From Stomorhina lunata (lineage: Eukaryota > Arthropoda > Insecta > Diptera > Rhiniidae): DNA of 64,000 nt. The stretch's first letter is position 1, and every line of letters begins with the position of its first letter. Where the stretch lies: positions 94,252,574-94,316,573 of the forward strand of contig OW121744.1 in assembly GCA_933228675.1 (NCBI GenBank). Reading direction: 5' to 3'. The position numbers were made by a program, and so were the translations under genes. Below, piece after piece: positions 58,839-64,000 of this stretch. The notes below the pieces were generated by a model. It was not told the origin of the DNA and made no database searches. It saw only the letters and a program-made list of their open reading frames with translations.

Positions 58839-60257
58839 ACATATTAAAAATCTATATATTTTATTTACGTATCTTTAACTAGGATCCTGTGTACATCGTA
58901 AGAACATGTAGCCCTTGCATCAATTAAAATTTATTTAAGAGTCAAACTAAGCACTATTGAAATGTGGTCTCATTCACCTATAGGCCATACCAACATTCTG
59001 GATAAATTTCCAATATTCCTAATAACGTGGACTACAAAATATCTCCTTTACTATTATTATCTCTGGAGATCTTACTTCCTCTGATGATGGGTATCAGGAG
59101 GTATACACGGATGAATCCAAGTCAAAGAAGGGGTAGAGGAGGCTTTTACACCACCCTTCCATTAGGAAAGGAAATCTGTTTTAAGCTCAGTTATCTTTTA
59201 GTACTCTTCAGGCCGTGATATATCATATATGTTTCCGTATCGACAGTCAGGCCGCCATAACGTACCTATCTAATGTTTTCACTCGCGAAACCGGGCATCT
59301 CTCAATAAGATAGCAAGATATTGCTATAAAGAGTCATCTCTCAATGAGATAGCGAGATAATGATATAAAGAGTCCTAAGACTTGCAAGAGCGGGCAGTGA
59401 TAGAGGAGTTCTCTTCCTCATCGATGTGATGACAATAACGACTATCGTCATTATTTTGACTATAATTAAAGGAAATCACAATCGGTTGTGGATCTTCCAA
59501 GACAAGCCCTTTAAAGTAAATGCCCTATTGTTTTGTCTGAATACCGAATCTGTCTCAAACGAACATCGTTTTTTAACTGTTGAGCTTACAAAATTTTCAC
59601 CCAATTTAGGAAGGAAAAAGTGTTTTGGAACTGGATGAAAATGATGTCGATGTGTTTTCTTAAATCTTAAAATATAAAAAAGTGACTACGTATTATATAA
59701 CAAATATAGGGGGATATGATTCAAAATTAAAAAAAAAAACACTTTTGTTTCCGCAAAATATAAAACTCTACCCCAATGTGCTCTACTTCATTTTCTAGAA
59801 GGGGGTCTAATTTAAAATTTTCAACTTAAATTTATGATTTTTTTTTGTTTCCATTCGAATAATAAAAGAAAAACATATGTAGGTAGCAGCTTTGACCTTA
59901 AAAAAAAATGTATTTAAGTCATAAAATATCAAATTAGTTTTTGTTGTTTTACAAGAAAACTTAAATATTTAATTTGTTGAATTTTTTTACTAACAAATTT
60001 TGTGAGTTTTATATGTTATGTGAATGTTTTATTTAATATTTTTTTACATAACTTTTATATTAGGTCATGTTTTGTTTAATTGGAGTTATAAAGATATAAT
60101 TGGATTTAATTATTATATTTATTAGCATTCAGTTAAAACATGCAAATAGGCTTGAAGAGGCTTCAAGCTTATAGTCAAGCATAAAGCTCATTGATTTTTG
60201 TAGCTACATTAGAGAATCATGAAATTTCTAATCTGAGAATAGCGTTTAATTTTATTA
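58839..60257. other. unassigned DNA holding an RNase H relic
   Basis: Apart from the retrotransposon relic at 59080-59265, it has a two-copy local duplication (about 59298-59340 and 59334-59387, CATCTCTCAATRAGATAGC). No other feature was recognised. The 70-codon ORF at 59426 is not supported. Confidence 0.45.
59080..59265 (+). pseudogene. RNase H-domain relic of a non-LTR retrotransposon
   Basis: The plus strand reads GYQEVYTDESKSKKG, then after a stop/frameshift GRGGFYTTLPLGKEICFKLS, then TLQAVI and finally ICFRIDSQAAIT in a third frame. The order 'VYTDGS.....G.GF....FRL....S.FQAE....I..DSQAA' is the signature of the RNase H domain in Jockey/I-type retrotransposons. At least two frame changes break it. 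The rest of the element was not recognised. Confidence 0.6.
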
Positions 60258-63200
60258 TTTTTCTATACAAAAATTTTCGATAGAAAAATTTTCGATATAA
60301 AAATTTTCGATAGAAATATTTTTCTATAGAAAAATTTTCGATAGAAATATTTTTCTATAAAAAAATTTTCGATAGAAATATTTTTCTATAGAAAAATTTT
60401 CGATAGAAATATTTTTCTATAGAAAATTTTCGATAGAAATATTTTTCTATAGAAAAATTTTCGATAGAAATATTTTTCTATAGAAAAATTTTCGATAGAA
60501 ATATTTTTCTATAGAAAAATTTTCGATAGAAATATTTTTCTATAGAAAAATTTTCGATAGAAATATTTTTCTATAGAAAAATTTTCGATAGAAATATTTT
60601 TCTATAGAAAAATTTTCGATAGAAATATTTTTCTATAGAAAAATTTTCGATAGAAATATTTTTCTATAGAAAAATTTTCGATAGAAATATTTTTCTATAG
60701 AAAAATTTTCGATAGAAATATTTTTCTATAGAAAAATTTTCGATAGAAATATTTTTCTATAGAAAAATTTTCGATAGAAATATTTTTCTATAGAAAAATT
60801 TTCGATAGAAATATTTTTCTATAGAAAAATTTTCGATAGAAATATTTTTCTATAGAAAAATTTTCGATAGAAATATTTTTCTATAGAAAAATTTTCGATA
60901 GAAATATTTTTCCATAGAAAAATTTTCGATAGAAATATTTTTCTATAGAAAAATTTTCGATAGAAATATTTTTCTATAGAAAAATTTTCGATAGAAATAT
61001 TTTTCTATAGAAAAATTTTCGATAGAAATATTTTTCTATAGAAAAATTTTCGATAGAAATATTTTTCTATAGAAAAATTTTCGATAGAAATATTTTTCTA
61101 TAGAAAAATTTTCGATAGAAATATTTTTCTATAGAAAAATTTTCGATAGAAATATTTTTCTATAGAAAAATTTTCGATAGAAATATTTTTCTATAGAAAA
61201 ATTTTCGATAGAAATATTTTTCTATAGAAAAATTTTCGTTAGAAATATTTTTCTATAGAAAAATTTTCGTTAGAAATATTTTTCTAAAGAAAAATTTTCG
61301 TTAGAAATATTTTTCTATAGAATAATTTTCGTTAGAAATATTTTTCTATAGAAAAATTTTCGTTAGAAATATTTTTCTATAGAAAAATTTTCGTTAGAAA
61401 TATTTTTCTATAGAAAAATTTTCGTTACAAATATTTTTCTATAGAAAAATTTTCGTTACAAATATTTTTCTATAGAAAAATTTTCGTTACAAATATTTTT
61501 CTATAGAAAAATTTTCGTTACAAATACTTTTCTATAGAAAAATTTTCGTTACAAATATTTTTCTATAGAAAAATTTTCGTTACAAATATTTTTCTATAGA
61601 AAAATTTTCGTTAGAAATATTTTTCTATAGAAAAATTTTCGTTACAAATATTTTTCTATAAAAAAATTTTCGTTACAAATATTTTTCTATAGAAAAATTT
61701 TCGTTACAAATATTTTTCTATAGAAAAATTTTCGTTACAAATATTTTTCTATAGAAAAATTTTCGTTACAAATATTTTTCTATAGAAAAATTTTCGTTAC
61801 AAATATTTTTCTATAGAAAAATTTTCGTTACAAATATTTTTCTATAGAAAAATTTTCGTTAGAAATATTTTTCTATAGAAAAATTTTCGTTAGAAATATT
61901 TTTCTATAGAAAAATTTTCGTTAGAAATATTTTTCTATAGAAAAATTTTCGTTAGAAATATTTTTCTATAGAAAAATTTTCGTTAGAAATATTTTTCTAT
62001 AGAAAAATTTTCGTTAGAAATATTTTTCTATAGAAAAATTTTCGTTAGAAATATTTTTCTATAGAAAAATTTTCGTTAGAAATATTTTTCTATAGAAAAA
62101 TTTTCGTTACAAATATTTTTCTATAGAAAAATTTTCATTAGAAATATTTTTCTATAGAAAAATTTTCGTTAGAAATATTTTTCTATAGAAAAATTTTCGT
62201 TAGAAATATTTTTCTATAGAAAAATTTTCGTTACAAATATTTTTCTATAGAAAAATTTTCGTTACAAATATTTTCTATAGAAAAATTTTCGTTACAAATA
62301 TTTTTCTATAGAAAAATTTTCGTTACAAATATTTTTCTATAGAAAAATTTTCGTTACAAATATTTTTCTATAGAAAAATTTTCGTTACAAATATTTTTCT
62401 ATAGAAAAATTTTCGTTACAAATATTTTTCTATAGAAAAATTTTCGTTACAAATATTTTTCTATAGAAAAATTTTCGTTACAAATATTTTTCTATAGAAA
62501 AATTTTCGTTAGAAATATTTTTCTATAGAAAAATTTTCGTTAGAAATATTTTTCTATAGAAAAATTTTCGTTAGAAATATTTTTCTATAGAAAAATTTTC
62601 GTTAGAAATATTTTTCTATAGAAAAATTTTCGTTAGAAATATTTTTCTATAGAAAAATTTTCGTTAGAAATATTTTTCTATAGAAAAATTTTCGTTAGAA
62701 ATATTTTTCTATAGAAAAATTTTCGTTAGAAATATTTTTCTATAGAAAAATTTTCGTTAGAAATATTTTTCTATAGAAAAATTTTCGTTAGAAATATTTT
62801 TCTATAGAAAAATTTTCGTTAGAAATATTTTTCTATAGAAAAATTTTCGTTAGAAATATTTTTCTATAGAAAAATTTTCGTTAGAAATATTTTTCTATAG
62901 AAAAATTTTCGTTAGAAATATTTTTCTATAGAAAAATTTTCGTTAGAAATATTTTTCTATAGAAAAATTTTCGTTAGAAATATTTTTCTATAGAAAAATT
63001 TTCGTTAGAAATATTTTTCTATAGAAAAATTTTCGTTAGAAATATTTTTCTATAGAAAAATTTTCGTTAGAAATATTTTTCTATAGAAAAATTTTCGTTA
63101 GAAATATTTTTCTATAGAAAAATTTTCGTTAGAAATATTTTTCTATAGAAAAATTTTCGTTACAAATATTTTTCTATAGAAAAATTTTCGTTACAAATAT

Positions 63201-64000
63201 TTTTCTATAGAAAAATTTTCGTTACAAATATTTTTCTATAGAAAAATTTTCGTTACAAATATTTTTCTATAGAAAAATTTTCGTTACAAATATTTTTCTA
63301 TAGAAAAATTTTCGTTACAAATATTTTTCTATAGAAAAATTTTCGTTACAAATATTTTTCTATAGAAAAATTTTCGTTACAAATATTTTTCTATAGAAAA
63401 ATTTTCGTTACAAATATTTTTCTATAGAAAAATTTTCGTTAGAAATATTTTTCTATAGAAAAATTTTCGTTACAAATATTTTTCTATAGACAAATTTTCG
63501 TTACAAATATTTTTCTATAGAAAAATTTTCGTTACAAATATTTTTCTATAGAAAAATTTTCGTTACAAATATTTTTCTATAGAAAAATTTTCGTTACAAA
63601 TATTTTTCTATAGAAAAATTTTCGTTACAAATATTTTTCTATAGAAAAATTTTCGTTACAAATATTTTTCTATAGAAAAATTTTCGTTACAAATATTTTT
63701 CTATAGAAAAATTTTCGTTAGAAATATTTTTCTATAGAAAAATTTTCGTTACAAATATTTTTCTATAGACAAATTTTCGTTACAAATATTTTTCTATAGA
63801 AAAATTTTCGTTACAAATAATTTTCTATAGAAAAATTTTCGTTACAAATATTTTTCTATAGAAAAATTTTCGTTACAAATATTTTTCTATAGAAAAATTT
63901 TCGTTACAAATATTTTTCTATAGACAAATTTTCGTTAGAAATATTTTTCTATAGAAAAATTTTCGTTAGAAATATTTTTCTATAGAAAAATTTTCGTTAG
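60258..64000 (+). repeat. 31-bp satellite array F, cut by window end
   Basis: At least 120 copies of a 31-bp unit: TTTTTCTATAGAAAA followed by ATTTTCGATAGAAATA. It aligns to family A at 25 of 31 positions including the whole 14-bp palindrome. Copies come in blocks: CGATAGAAATA to about 61225, then CGTTAGAAATA and CGTTACAAATA blocks alternating to the window end. Rare single changes (CCATAG, AGACAAAT, one shortened TTTTCT near 62270) mark local duplications. The first copies are degenerate. The true right end lies beyond the window. Confidence 0.97.

Overview
The window reads as eukaryotic, repeat-dominated DNA, most likely from a higher (calyptrate-like) fly. It is very AT-rich and has no bacterial-type gene packing. 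It holds fly-style interspersed repeats carrying GTCT/GTCC and TA microsatellites, an insect-type mariner-family transposase, a pogo/Tigger relic and decayed non-LTR retrotransposons. The species assignment is inference. I see no host protein-coding gene, tRNA, rRNA or CRISPR array. The only convincing intact ORF is the transposase at 19496-20581.

Tandem repeats fill roughly 40% of the window. Nine arrays have a 31-bp period although their sequences differ: A1 (1284-3096), D1 (4379-6003), D2 (6958-9232), D3 (10205-13892), G (24925-25200), A2 (26716-27986, inverted), A3 (28561-30150), A' (53523-54117) and F (60258 to the window end). A, A', F and G share the 14-bp palindrome TTTTCTATAGAAAA; D is built round a different near-palindrome. 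A separate 11-bp satellite runs for about 8.26 kb (35335-43596) with no visible phase change.

Between the arrays lie transposon remains. REP-1 is a hairpin-ended, Helentron/DINE-like candidate with internal ~129-bp monomers (15247-16881, 23509-24919, 32812-33750, and an inverted pair at 56103-58838). REP-2 has ends built on GGTGAAGGGTAT (4081-6055, 21480-21900, 32430-32800, 48993-49796, 56240-57033). REP-3 carries the GTCT tract (1060-1282, 13893-15060, 31705-32430, 46300-47342). There are also a mariner-family element (19384-20687), a pogo/Tigger deletion derivative (16928-17805), a rearranged EN-RT retrotransposon (47346-48725), several MITEs, and a 1.9-kb element with a 9-bp target duplication (49818-51737) that contains further inverted-repeat units.

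The arrays and transposons appear connected. D1 interrupts a REP-2 copy, A1 is bracketed by the CAGA tract of a REP-3 fragment, the 430-bp GTCT tract is an expansion inside a REP-3 copy, and the TA tract lies at the end of a REP-1 copy. The simplest reading is a heterochromatin-like or intergenic region where mobile elements seed tandem repeats that then spread by unequal exchange and palindrome-driven rearrangement.
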